NCBI GenBank assembly: GCA_025267735.1
Contig: CM046298.1
Span: 39,581,917 to 39,645,916, forward strand
Reading direction: 5' to 3'
Source: Mactra quadrangularis
Lineage: Eukaryota; Mollusca; Bivalvia; Venerida; Mactridae
Length of the DNA: 64,000 nt
The notes under the pieces: generated by a model
Databases searched by the model: none
What the model saw: only the letters and a program-made list of their open reading frames with translations
Told to the model about the DNA's origin: nothing
Shown: piece after piece, positions 1 to 13,200 of the stretch
Layout: every line of letters begins with the position of its first letter
How positions within the stretch are numbered: the stretch's first letter is position 1
Translations under genes and position numbers: made by a program

Positions 1-144
1 TGTTTCTATGTATTCATAGACTTGAACTATATTGTATGAAGAAATGTCCCTGTTGTTGTAAAGGTAGGGAGAGAGACAATGATGAATATATACATCTAAA
101 TCAAACTTACAATGGACTTTATAATGATAATTTTTCAGTTAATG
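1..144 (+). CDS. Partial coding exon of an unidentified, probably membrane-anchored protein (left edge)
   Basis: An open frame runs from the window edge (codons in phase with position 3) to a good splice donor, AATG|GTAAGA, at 144/145. It reads as a cysteine cluster (YCMKKCPCCCKGRERDNDEY) followed by a polar, tyrosine-containing stretch (NQTYNGLYNDNFSVNG). A basic cysteine cluster of this kind is typical of a palmitoylated juxtamembrane cytoplasmic segment; that role is inference. The exon may start at position 20, because TTTCTATGTATTCATAG looks like a 3' splice site. The donor leaves phase 1. A strong acceptor at 938-939 (TTGTTTTATTTAG) would add one residue and then a TGA at 945-947, ending the protein. 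An alternative acceptor near 1000 would give a longer tail. The gene would be convergent with gene A. I do not recognise the family. Confidence 0.45.
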
Positions 145-3100
145 GTAAGAATTTTTAAGTATATAAAATATTAAGTTTTTTTTTCTCTTCACATGTATAA
201 ATCTATATCTGACGTTACGTGATATTTTTTACTCTTTTTTTTAAAACAGTTATTCTTATACATTGTATTTGAAGGTACTAGTTCACAGATTTGGTTAAGG
301 TTTTTCTATATTTTGAAAATACTATTCAGTGTTTGTAATTGTGTCAAAACATTAAGTCTTAATATTTTAGGACAAACTGAACAATAGATTGAAAGAAATA
401 TAAAATAAAAGTCACAAAAATGCACTAAATTAGTCTATGCCGTGACATACGGGGTAGATTTTTACTACTTGAAACACCATCATTTGTAGTTGTATGTCCA
501 TTTGAACTAAAATTATCATTATCAAAACACTAACTTCCTGCTACAAAAAATGTCTCCATACAATTTGGATAGTTTCAGAAAAAATTAAGTTGATATTAAA
601 GTTGAAATCTGTGAATGAGTACCTTTAAAACCATTTCATATGACCAAAATCGAGACGAACACACAAATTAATACAGACAATGTACTTTGACTTTACCTTA
701 CATACGTACATTTTAAGGATTTTGTGCATGAATGTCATTCTATATATAACTCAACTTTGTTGGCACATTTTAAGAAACTTTTTACTCACCTTGTATCACA
801 CCATAATGGGGCTAAATGTGATTAATAAATGCTAGCTTACGTATATTTACATCGTTATCATTAGGTGGTTTTTAATGTCAAGAAATTTCATAAGGCACTA
901 ACAAATACCTTTTTTATAATGTTTTATTGTTTTATTTAGGTCTTTGACATACTTTAAAACAGCCAAATTAATGAAGAAACCAAGGACTGCAATATTCAGG
1001 AACAGATCATCCAGACAATAAGCTGATTATTTGTAACAACAACAACAACAGCAGTAAAACTGAAAGAAAACACTAAAACTTTGTTCACGATTCCTTGAAG
1101 TGCAATTACATATATATCATATAAGTAAATACTTAATTTCGATGAAACAGCAGATCCTGGTTGTTCGGAACAACTAGAGTTTAGTTGGAACAATCATCAA
1201 TTTGGGCAACCAAATCTACTAAGTATCACGTGTAGTGTTAGCATCTGAAAGGATCTTCCCTGACAAACACTTAATTTCATATTCGAATTTCGTAGACAGT
1301 ACTTATTTATATACGTTTTTTACATTAGTAGTTTTGTTGATTGCATTTTATTTAACTTTATTTGACCTTTCAAAGTCTTGTTATCAGTCTGTACCATTTA
1401 ATTTGATACTGTAGTTTATGATGTATGAAATTCAAGTGTTTGGAAATGAAAGGAAATTGCTGTTTCATAAGATATGGTCCAATATTTGAAATGACTATAT
1501 AAAATGTTCAATATACATGTACGAACTATACAGTAAGTACATGATAAATATCCGAGACGCGTACACTTTTTCAATATTCAATTTTTTAAACATATTCGCC
1601 CTATTTATTGAAACCAGAGTGAACAAAACATGCTTGTATCTGACTAATCGTGAAGTAACCATACAAATGATCCGCCATTACATATACAACTTGTTGTTTA
1701 AATGGAGCTATATTCAATATCAATAGCTCGTTGTTTTCTATTTTTAACATGTTAATAAAAAGTCGTAAGTAATTTATCATATCACTTTAGTTAATGTTAT
1801 GTCCATATATTGGTCTCTATATTGATTTCTTTTTGTTTGTATTTCGATTACTCAAACCAGTCTATTTTATGTCGTCACTTATGACGCTATCCTAGTAATA
1901 ATAAATATCTAGAAGTTGTTGAACAAAAGTCACATACGATCAAGTAAAAATGATTCGTTCTAGAGCTCTATTCTGTGGATTTAATTTGGACAAAATATGT
2001 AAATTTATAAATATAATAGGTTTTGTCATTATTCGTACGCATTGGATTGGATTTTGGATTAATTGCCAGGATTAAAGATTTAACATAAATTTTAAAAAAA
2101 TGAAGTTTAGATGTTCTGTCTAGAGTCAGAAATATAGTGTGCATGCAATAGGAGTCCAGATGATAGAAATAAGGTAAGTAAACTCTATTTTTATTAAACA
2201 AGTGCATAAGTTTCAAATTACATCACAATTGTAATGAACATCTCGTATCTTATTCCGTAGCATATACATGCAACTTGGAACTCGGAACTCACGAAAGTGA
2301 CATTTAAAGATGAAACAACACACGTTCAAGTACAAACAAACACATTTAGGAATAGCAAGCATGATGTATGTAAATAATTTTACAATTCCCGTTCCACAGT
2401 TACGCAACCAATTCTATACATAGACATAGTACCAAGAAAACAAATAATAAAACGTTCACAACCAAATTGCATTTAAAATATTTATTTCTGAAAAAAAACT
2501 AGATAACAAATAAGAAAGTATCACAGAAAGTGTAAAGCCTATGATCACTCACTCAATAAAATGTAACTATTTTTTATAGACGCAAGAAAATTCAGTCATA
2601 GTAAAAGATCTGAAAATGATAACATATGAAGTATTATTAAACTCCGTAGAAAATTTGTAATAAGATATTTTCAAACAAAGTTCACAAGAAAAACAATTTT
2701 AAAAAGGTTTTTACTGTAACAGTTGTCAAATTGAACATATGATAACATATCAGCGCAGAGAATAGGTCTACTTATTATTCGTTATATAAACATAACTTAG
2801 AAGTATATAAAAAAAATTTATACCACGATTGCTTTTTGTAACAGGAAACACGTTTAATATGAATCACATATTATTTGATAAAGTTTATTCATGCCGATCT
2901 TTTAAAACAAATTAATAGTGGTGCAGATTACTTAATTTCTTTGAACAATGCTTTTGTTCTGAACAAGCTATGACAAGCTATGAACATGAACACGATGCTG
3001 CATTGCAGTATTCATGGATACATGCCAGCAGAAATAAACTTTTTTTACCTCTATTGCATAGTTGAAATGAAAAACTAATAACATAGCGACAAACATAGAG

Positions 3101-3741
3101 CTGTGTTTCCTTAATAACTGTAGTACTTTGTACTTAGTCGTAATACTACTATGGCATTCTTTTTTTGAAAGTGATATAAAAGTGTATAGAATAATTAAAA
3201 AAAGTCGCATTGATTTCAATTAAATTGACGACACATTTACCTTACCTAACACAAAAAAATTTCCTTCATATCATATCTTTTTTGCTGTTAAAATCAAAAT
3301 AACTAACGTTTCCTTAGTTAAAGTCATATTATTATTTAATTCGGCCACCTGTTTGGAAATACAATGTATCCAAAATTACATCATTTGGCCTGGTAAATGC
3401 CTTCGTATGCAAACTCGTGTTTGTAATATTTCCTAATTAACTTAATATTGCCAAAAATTTGTGACACTTCTTAATATAGTAATCCACCTTAGATGAAATT
3501 AAAATGACGCATGTAATCTTTCTGCACAACATCAAAGGAAAGTAATGACATTTCGCACATTATAAGTATGGTACGCATGGTTATGGAAACAAAATTTTGC
3601 TTCATGAATAAGCTGGAACTGTCATTAAACGAACACACTTTATTTTGCAATGCATTTGACTTTATGTTTTATGCGAATAAAAATAGGTATATAATATGGT
3701 GTCAGTACGTTCTTAAAAGAACACTAATACCGTACGTAACT
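145..3741. other. Non-coding stretch, apart from one MITE and a possible terminal exon
   Basis: No convincing coding exon is visible beyond the possible terminal exon at 940-947. It holds one AAAGGTACT-type MITE (272-626), an (AAC)n run near 1038-1051 and AT-rich sequence. The short ORFs here have no recognisable domain and no coding bias. Confidence 0.5.
272..626. mobile_element. MITE with AAAGGTACT terminal inverted repeats, copy 1
   Basis: The left end AAGGTACTAGTTCACAGATT and the reverse complement of the right end (AAAGGTACTCATTCACAGAT) match over about 20 bases. The interior, including a GTGACATACGGGGTAGAT segment, recurs in reverse orientation at 13840-14031 and 19750-20081. No coding capacity; target duplication not clear. 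Confidence 0.75.
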
Positions 3742-3995
3742 CAAGACGTAAATCGTTATTTTTTTTAACGTCGCATTCAACACATATATAGGTCATATAC
3801 ACGACGGCCAGCTCTTCCTACTATAGGTTTCCTGGACACTTCTCTATCACCAGTGCTAACTTACCCTACCACGAGGCCGACAACTCATGTATAGGGTATG
3901 ACCTGTCACGACCGGGATTCGAACCCGCGATCTCCGGAATCGAAGTCAGACATACTAACCACTACGCCACGACCGCGGCTGCAAGACGTAAATCG
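3742..3995 (-). mobile_element. tRNA-headed SINE (family 1) with 14-bp target-site duplication
   Basis: Read on the minus strand it starts GCCGCGGTCGTGGCGTAGTG (box A-like), has box B GGTTCGAATCC, and ends in a GTTGAATGCGACGTTAAA tail. It is bounded by a perfect 14-bp direct repeat, CAAGACGTAAATCG, at 3742-3755 and 3982-3995, which fixes the insertion at 3756-3981. Related copies lie at 39696-39912 and 45994-46209. Confidence 0.85.
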
Positions 3996-4133
3996 GTGGA
4001 CGTAAAAATGGTAAAAGCAACAAACATACTTGGTTCTCAACTGATACTGAAAGTTAAGTTAAAAAAACGAGAGTTGAATTCACGTATAGTGTCATTTACA
4101 ATTGTGTACAAGAAAAAAGGAACAAAATAAAAA

Positions 4134-4159
4134 GCAGCTTCAAATGTAGCCTTGTAACA
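4134..4159. other. Possible degenerate copy of the conserved 3'-flank block (gene A)
   Basis: GCAGCTTCAAATGTAGCCTT lies about 110 bases beyond the gene A stop. It is loosely similar to the GCAGCTCGTATATTTGAG block found 160-200 bases beyond the stops of C, D and E. The match is weak. Confidence 0.25.
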
Positions 4160-4268
4160 ATATAAAAATATCACATGAGAATAATTTCACATAAATAAAA
4201 AAATATACAAAATATATACAATCCCGTTCAATATAATGTCTGTAATACTAAAGAGATAGTAATATCTC

Positions 4269-7200
4269 TCATGCATTGACTGGTGGTTTAAAATGTACGT
4301 TACCAACTTCTGTCGTATCCTTTCCATTGACATCACTAACTTTGTTTAAAGGAGGATCACGCTTCCTGTGAATATAAGTAAATACATTTGTGAGTTGATG
4401 TAGTTTATAATGACATTTTTAACAACCTGGACAAAACCTTTTAAATGTAACAACACGAGAAACAACACGAGCAGATAACCGTACTATCTATTTACAAACA
4501 CTAAACTCATGGAGCAATTTTCTTCCATACCAGATTGACCGTTTGTACAAGATATTACATTTACAAAAATAAACATGTCATTGTAAATGCGAATAATTGT
4601 TCAACATGAAGTCAACGCAACTAACTTCTGGCAATAATCTTCAGCGTACATCTAAATTGGTGTGCTACAATCGTGAAGCAGTGGCTTGCACGCTCGAATT
4701 CCAATTTTACTATTCCAGTTCGATTTCTGACTTCCGAATATGAATAATCTACTTTAAGGACGATTATCCAATATATATATATATATAGAACAATGTGTGA
4801 CTTTTTGAGAAGTACTGATAAAAATCTATGATACTAGATAGTCAAGATTGTGATAACAAAATTACTAAAAGTTATGTGTTGATAATCCAGGTAATTTGCA
4901 ACTACACTAGTAACCCAGAACAAACCAAAAATACATTCGCTGACATAATTACATTTCTGTCATATTATTAAATTACAATGTTACATGTACCTTAAGATAA
5001 TCAAGGTCATGATAAACTAGTTTTGCAAGAAAACATTGCAAACCAATATAAAATGTACACAATACGTTCTTACCATTTAAATTTATACAATAATGCTAAC
5101 AAAGCAGCCAATATAGCAAGTAAGCCACCAGTAGTAACACCAGCAATTATCCCAACATTAACACCATCAGAATCATCTTAAAATAATATATAATTATATA
5201 TATAATATACAGTAATGTAATGTGAAACACATAAGTGTGTGGCCAGTACTTGGTGGTACTCTATTAGTAGCATAGCATTTTGTACTTTCTTTTCAAATTG
5301 CTTATTTACTACGATACTATTAGTTGGTCACTTTTAGTTTGAATACTTTTTATCACAAGGCAATATGACGCTTCGTTGACTGCCATTGTCATTATTGTCA
5401 TTTATGTAAACTATAAAAATAACATAATGGATAATAATTGTACATGTAATATTTTATCTTTTATAAAGGTATTAAGACTTTAATCAAAGCTACTGGTCAT
5501 GCATTGTAGGTGTTTCTGAAAGACAATGATAATATAGCGCTTTTTGGGAAAGATACTTAGCGAGCCGTTTACAATAACTGCTGAATAGGAACATAAAACA
5601 AAAACGTAAATAATTTTCTCATACGCAATTCTAAAGAATGAATAGAGATAGAAAATAGTAGTTTTGGTCACTCTCAGTCGACGTGATACTCTGGTTGCTT
5701 AAACAGGTTTAGAAATTATCAAAATAGCAGTTGATGTCTTTAGAATACAATATCCAACTTTTAAATGTTTGTGTACCTAGATGCAGAGTCAGCAATACCA
5801 ATGGTACTATTAAATCGACATATTTAAGTCACTCACCATTTACTTTTTTTACTTCACATGTGTATGAACCATAGTTGTTAACACATCCAAGCGTACCATT
5901 ACATGGGTTCGACACTTCACATTCATTTACATCAATATCACAATCATCGCCTTCCCAACCTTCTGTACAGTTACAACTGTATGAACCTACTATATTACTA
6001 CATGAAGCGACATGCTTGCATTTGTTTTCTGCACATTCATCCACGTCAACGGTACAGTTGACTCCTTTCCATGTATCAGGGCAATGACATTGATATGTTG
6101 CATTTATAAAGATGCAAGTGCCAGAATTGGAGCAAGGGGTTTCAAAGTAACAAATGTTCTTTTCATCACAAGTTTGACCCTCCCATCCAGGAGCGCAAGC
6201 GCACTGAAAGGATCCTGCTGTATTAGTACATGTTCCGGAATGTGTACAAGGAATAGATAGACATTCGTCAATGTCATCAGCACATGTCTGACCCTGCCAT
6301 CCTGTTGCACAGCTACATTTATAAGCTGCATGTTGATCTATACAAATACCTTGATTTTTACAAGGATTTGACAAACATTCATCTATTTCATCACTACATG
6401 TTGTTCCAGTCCAACCACTTGTGCATGCACACTTGTAAGATCCTACAGTGTTTGAACAAGTTCCAGAGTTTTTACATGGGTTTCTTATACATTCATCAAC
6501 ATCAGAACATGGTGGTCTCCTACCAAAACCTGATTGGCAGCCACATATGGTGTCACCATTGTGTAGCAGACGGCATTTTCCTTGATAACCACATGCTATT
6601 CTGAAACAATAGAGATTAATGACATAGCAATTATTTTGAGATACGTCGAGACTAAGTACCACTACTTTTTTGTACATATTTTTTTCGTAGTTGCAGGAAC
6701 AGTTTACTTAACCTTCATGGTTGTATGCATTAGAGCAAATGTGTTTTTAATTTCGATGATTGTATAGTCGCAAACATACATTTAAAGGCTTAACTTTTAA
6801 GCTTACCTGAGTCGGCTCAGGGTGAGCAATAAGGATTGATGAATGTACGTCGTACGTCCACACTTAGGTCGTTAACACTCTAGCGGTCACATTTTTGCTT
6901 GGATTGTCACGACACTTGGGATATTTCCAAGTAATTACTAGGACGAGTTTGATTAATTGAGTATTTGCGAAAATGGTGTTAAAAACTAGGTCACAGTTAC
7001 TAGAATAGAAATCATATTGTCCAGGGTGAATATTTGTTATTGTATTTCATGTTCACCATGACAAAGCGGTGTGTCACGTACCATGACAAGGCGGTATATG
7101 TCACGTATCATACCAATGCCTGTTGGTCCAAGGTCAAGGTCATTGTTACTAAAATAGAATTTTATGCCAAGGCTGTTAATTTGTTATTTCTTATTGGATC

Positions 7201-10200
7201 TAAAATACTTGGTATAAATGTTCACGTTGGGTCAAATGCAACACTCATGCCTGTAGGTCCAAGGTCAAGGTCACTGTTACTAAAAATAAAATTGTCTAGG
7301 CTGTAACTTCGCTATGAATGGAATAATTTCAAAATAACTTGGCACAAATGTTCACCATGACAACACGGTGTGTCACATAAAATGTAGGTCAAGGACACTG
7401 TTACTAATAATATAATTGTCTTTTCCGGGCTATTAATGTGTTATTTCTTATTGGACTTTAAATTAACTTAGTATTCATGTTTACCATATCAATACGTTGG
7501 GTCACATACAACACCCATGCTTGTAAGTTCAAGGTTACGGTCACTGTAACTAAAAAATAATTTTCTTGCATTGGCTGTAACTTTGCTATAAATGGAGTGA
7601 TATCAAAATACTTTGGCACAAATCTTTACCATGACAAGACGGTGTGTCACGTACAATACCCATGCCTGTAGGTCCAAGGTCAATGTCACTGTTACAAAAA
7701 TAGAATTTCTGTGTCCTGGCTGCAAATGTACACTGGTGAGCGATAAAGGGCCATCATGGCCCTCTTGTTTATCTACGCATAAAATCATGAACTTACTCGT
7801 CATCTAAACATGATTCACACCATTCACCAGTCCAGCCTGGCATACATAATCTACTTTCTGTTATATTTTCACCACAATGTTCGGTACCATTCCAACCTTC
7901 TAAACATTCACACCTTAAATAAAATTCATAAATACGGAATGGTCAAATGGCACAAATATGTCAGTTGTTGAAAATGTAGTTATTCATTGAATATTCATTG
8001 CAGAGTATAAATGACAAGGTCTTGAATAAAAAAATGGTTAGTAAGTTAGTGAAATGTTAATATTGTCTAAAATCTAAATTTTAGCAATAACCAAATGCAA
8101 GAATGCATGTGTTGGATTTTCAAGGCATTTTTATTAAAAAATCACATTTTGTCATTCATTGTGTTAAATACATAACTTTTTCTCAGTTATATCTTGAATT
8201 GAAAGTAAATTGAGTAATACTATATCGATTATAAAGGCAAGTGCTTAAATTAAGATTTCATGCATCTGAAGTCATTATCACTCGACTTGAATACTATCAA
8301 CAACATAGACGCCTTATATAAATTATATATACAGTTTATTACTATTAACATAGGTTTAACAGGATGAACTTAATTCTGTTCAATACAGTATTTAAACATG
8401 ACATTACCACCAACTTCCCATAGTATTATGACAGTCACCACGATGATAACATGGATTTCCTGTTGCACATTCATCACGATCTTCATGACATGTTTCTCCC
8501 TGTAAAGTTATACCAGTTACTATATAAATTGAGATTTTTGTTAGACAATAAGTTAGATACCGACATTGATAAGAATAAAATATTGATCTAAACAAAATGA
8601 CACATTTAAAACTTAACAGAGCAAGAGTACTTGTGTGGATATAAATACTGCTTAACTATTTCCAAGCCATTGCGCTTTCATATGTTTTCAGAAAGATGTA
8701 TGCCTGATTAACTCTGCTTGTAAAAAATGGAACGTTAAACAAAATCATGAGAATGATCGACATAGGTTTTGTCTAGCAACAACAATTCATGTATTGACCG
8801 ACTTATCAGTTATTTCTTGAGAATTTTGCTAAATGTTATTTCCATTTGCTACATCACGAACCATTTTATGAATGTTTGCTTTTCTCGCCGACGTTAATCC
8901 AGTCAAGAAAAGGTTGATTTACAATAAGTTGACACTTGTTGAATATTAGTTTGAAAGGATCACTAAAGTTGATCAAGAAGTTATGGACTTTAACAAAATC
9001 GTATTAGGTGTTATCGATAAAGCAAGTATTCATGTATGGAATAGTTGAAAGCAATTTCTTAAGAAATATACTGTTCCGTTTGTTTGTTTTTAAACAATAA
9101 TGAATTTTCTACATTCTTGAATGTAATGACCATTAAAGTGAACCCTGTAAAATCCTTACAATGTGGGTCTGATATTAGTCACTAATATTCTAATGTTTGT
9201 CAGCACAGATATAACTGAGACTTATATGAAAGACCTATGTAGTTCTAAGTCATTTGATAAATAGTCATATTATTTGAGACAGACCGTAAATAGATTCCTT
9301 TAGGATAAGAAAATTTTTATTCAAAATATGAGCTTAAAATGTTAACTAAAAATTCTTTATATTCCCTTCATTTCTGTTGATCTGTCGAAGATATTGCGAA
9401 TACGCTAATGTGTTATGAGCGCCAAATAGAAATTCTTTGGAAATACTTTTAACTGAAAATGACATCAATTATCGTATGATTATATCATAATATTAATTCA
9501 TAAATCACACTTTGAATTCTTACTTGTTAATTATCTCTTTGGGTATGTAATTGTCTTACTTAAACAGGTTTCGAAATTGTATTCGCTATTGATTACAATA
9601 TAACGAACACAAACTTTACAAAATGAACAACTACAAACCATGAATCCAGCGTGACATTGGCATCTATAAGGTAATGTGTTATTGTTACATTTGGCATTAT
9701 TGGAACAGGTCAAATTTCCACATTGTATTGTATCGCCAGAAGGTCCTACAGTTGACATTGAATATGACACCTGAAAAAAATCGGGAATTTTAGAATCAAA
9801 GTATATAATCGTGAAACATTTTGTCTGTTGTGATAATGAAGAGGAAAATATTGTGTTTTTTGCTGGCCATTTTCCTTTCACATAATATGCAATTATTCAA
9901 ATAATGATGACGACGATTATGGTGCTGATTTTATTACACATTTTCACGATTACAATAACTTTGATAAATACACAACTTTATGTGGCATCTATGATCTAAT
10001 TTGTTGTTATAGCGAATTGCATTGCTACAATGAAGAAGTAAATGTCATAATAAATGTATAGGTTAGTTGAAATGAACCCGTTTACTCGTATATTATGTGG
10101 CAGTGCGTTTAGTCTTTTTCATACACCGATCTTGTTTACGTTGCAACATTCCTACAGCAATATATTTTAGAATCCATTTCGATATATCAGATTCGTCCGT

Positions 10201-13200
10201 GATCAAGTAGTCTTACACTGAATTTTGAATCTGACGGTTCAAGAGGGAGTTTCTTACCCATTGAATAGGGTAGGCTAGTTCAGGTGAAATTGAATTTCCC
10301 GGTTGAGCGGTTATGTTACAGCAGTCACACACAACTTATTTATCTGTTAATGAAATGCCTATTCATAAAGTGGTGAAACGTTGTAAGAATCACTAATATA
10401 TACACTTTGGCTTGTAAATGCATTTCAAAATGATGTTAACATTTAATCTTATCATGTATATGTGAAACAAAGATTACTGCATATTATAAATGTAAACGAG
10501 GAACGACATAAATAATTTGGCTTGTATGCATTAATTAAACTAAATGGGCCAACTTCGTAACTACTCAAGATTGATAACATGATAGTATTAGTATTATTTA
10601 TGAAAGTAGAACGACTTTGTTGTGCTTTAAAAGACACCTTTGAGATGTGATTAAGTTGAGTGTTTTTATTTAATTCGAGTGTTTTATCTATTTTATCAAA
10701 GAACGGATGATATAACTTTAAAATATGGTTTCTCTTTGATTGCATATCGTAGTTGAAGCTATAAGCTTTTGACCATAAGTAGCTTGTTACAATGCCAACG
10801 AGAATGATTTACAATATGTACAAATACTCAAGTGAAATCTTTAAATAGACCGATTTCTTCTCCACCTTTGTGTTAACATAATATTTATCATTTGGTGCGG
10901 CTGTCATTTGTTTATATGTTTTTTGTTATTGTTGAAACATAAATAGTCTAATCTAGTAACGGTGTAATTACATTATCTTGTTTTTCCACGAGTGAAAGCG
11001 TCTCAGTTCTTAGTAGCAGTTTCAATATGGAAGATGCAAGCGTACTTATAATGCTAAATCCAGAGATTTAGCCTTTCCAGGAGGAGTGAGTAGGTTGACT
11101 GACCGCCGTTACACATGACCAATACAATGTGTTGCTACGGCGTTAAACCCAACAAAAAACAAACAAACAAATAGTACTAATAATATTTGGAAACTCTCTT
11201 AAGTTTTTAATTTTAGATATACGCTTGAATATAAAAAAAACTACAGCGGTTTAAAAATCTTTATCAGCTTATGTTTCATACTATTGTTATGACAAAATGA
11301 AAACAAAGTGAATTTTGTTACAATATATTACATTGCTAAAACCTTGTCACTTAACACAATCTTCGACGTACTTTATCTAAATGATCTACCACGTTTGTAT
11401 ACTCAGTAGTAATGCTTTGTTTATGTCTAATTTTATGTATCTAATTTATCACATCGTTTGAAAGTGTCATTTGAATGGATAAATGTATACAAAAGTATTC
11501 AAATATGTCAAAACTACTATAATATATACAATTTGAGTAGCAAAACATATGTAGTGAATAACTCGACAGACCTAGTTGTTCAATTAAACTCATATCAATT
11601 GCGATTTCACAATAAGATGCAATTGAAGGAATGTTGATGTTTTACAACGAGAAACAAAAACAGTTTTAGGTAGGTGACATTTCCTAACAACAATTACTTA
11701 ACACCTATCCGTGACAGACAAAGTTGTTAGGAGTTCAGAATAATGGTAACCATACAACATATATTTGTGAGTTTTAAATTTATCAATTAATTGTAGTTGA
11801 CATGCTAGTATTGTCACGTAACTCGGTAATAGTTCGTCTGGCTTCTTGATTTCAATGATGTATTTTAACAAAGAATGTACCACGCTATATGTGGCCAACA
11901 TTCGTGTTAAAACCATTATTAACATTAAACGATTCTTTGTCCGAGTCGTAGTTGCTACGGTCAGATATCGACAAAAAGTTTATATAAAAACACGTTTTCG
12001 ACTATCTTAAAATCGTAAGGACTAACCCGAACAGAAAATAGCCAATAGAATTTCAAATGGTATTATTATCTACAACATATTAATTGCAAAATGCACTATC
12101 TATATATAATGTATCGACTGTTATTGAATATGTGACGCACTTGGAAACATGTGCTTATGGTACTAGCTAAATGATCGGTTTTACTATAATGTTTTCAGTT
12201 ATATATTTCAAAGTCATAGAAACGTGTGCCTATTGTCTGACATTTGATATAAATGTCTTATTTAAAGCTTGTGTGTTTATTCCTCATTCGCGATAACATG
12301 ACTTGTCAAAGGTGCGCCCATGTCAAATATAACCTAGGAAGAAAATAAAAAAAGAAGTAAGAAAAACAGGATTATCGAAAATTTAATAAAAATAAATTAT
12401 TATTTGGCTGGTTTTACGCCGTAGCAATACATTGTATAGTATCACGGCGGATATTAATAAAAATGTCTTATGTCATGGTGACTTGTTTATTGTTTAGTGA
12501 GAATGATGGATTTACCAGTTATTGAATACTGAGTTCATTTTATGTCATATAAAATGTAACGACATATCCCATGCAAACAAAAGTTATTAGTTGAACTTAG
12601 ACTTGTCAAAGATTTGACATTATTTTTAGTGACAGACAATTAGTTCTTTGTAGTTTTCCATTATCTATTTTCCTACCAACATGTTTTATAAAGCTTAGTG
12701 GGCCGATCGTCAATTGGTGTTATTTTTTATACCACGCATAAACAATCAAAGGTGTATGAATATAACCATTCATCTAACCTGGTTCCAGGAGTTCACTAGT
12801 ACTAGGGTCAATCTCTCTGTATGTAACTGCCTACTTTCTCATTCATAAAGACTTGACTGGTTGGTATGTTCGAATCCGCGATCTCCTTTCAGTGAAGGGT
12901 TATAGTAAACTAAACTCAGTGACATTAACCACTCGACCATGAAGTGGTGACTCAGTAGATGTAATAAGTTTTATAAAGTCATCAGCATTATGTAAAGGCC
13001 GCCATAAAGGGTAGAAAACAAAAATATAATAAAATCTCACTAGATAATTGTGGTTAAAACTTTGGCTTAGCCGATGGAGATGTTTGTAAATTTGCTTTCT
13101 AAAATACAAAGTTTGATAAAAACAACAATCATTTAAAAATGACAGCGCATTTCCAATACAAAGATTGATATTCAGAGTGCCGTACAGTCAACGTTTTAGC

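Noticed and set aside
5875..6604. Plus-strand open frames opposite gene A exon 5 (and similar ones at 31434-31879 and 45188-45818)
   Set aside because: They are antisense shadows of the cysteine-rich EGF exons; the minus strand has the domain pattern and correct splice sites.
7034..7807. Open frames of 64-90 codons on both strands
   Set aside because: They fall inside the repeat array in gene A intron 4 and repeat from unit to unit; no domain.
11698..11925. Hydrophobic minus-strand frame considered as gene A's signal exon
   Set aside because: It lacks the 16-codon length and the CAG|GTATT donor seen in B-E; the sequence at 14567-14614 fits exactly.
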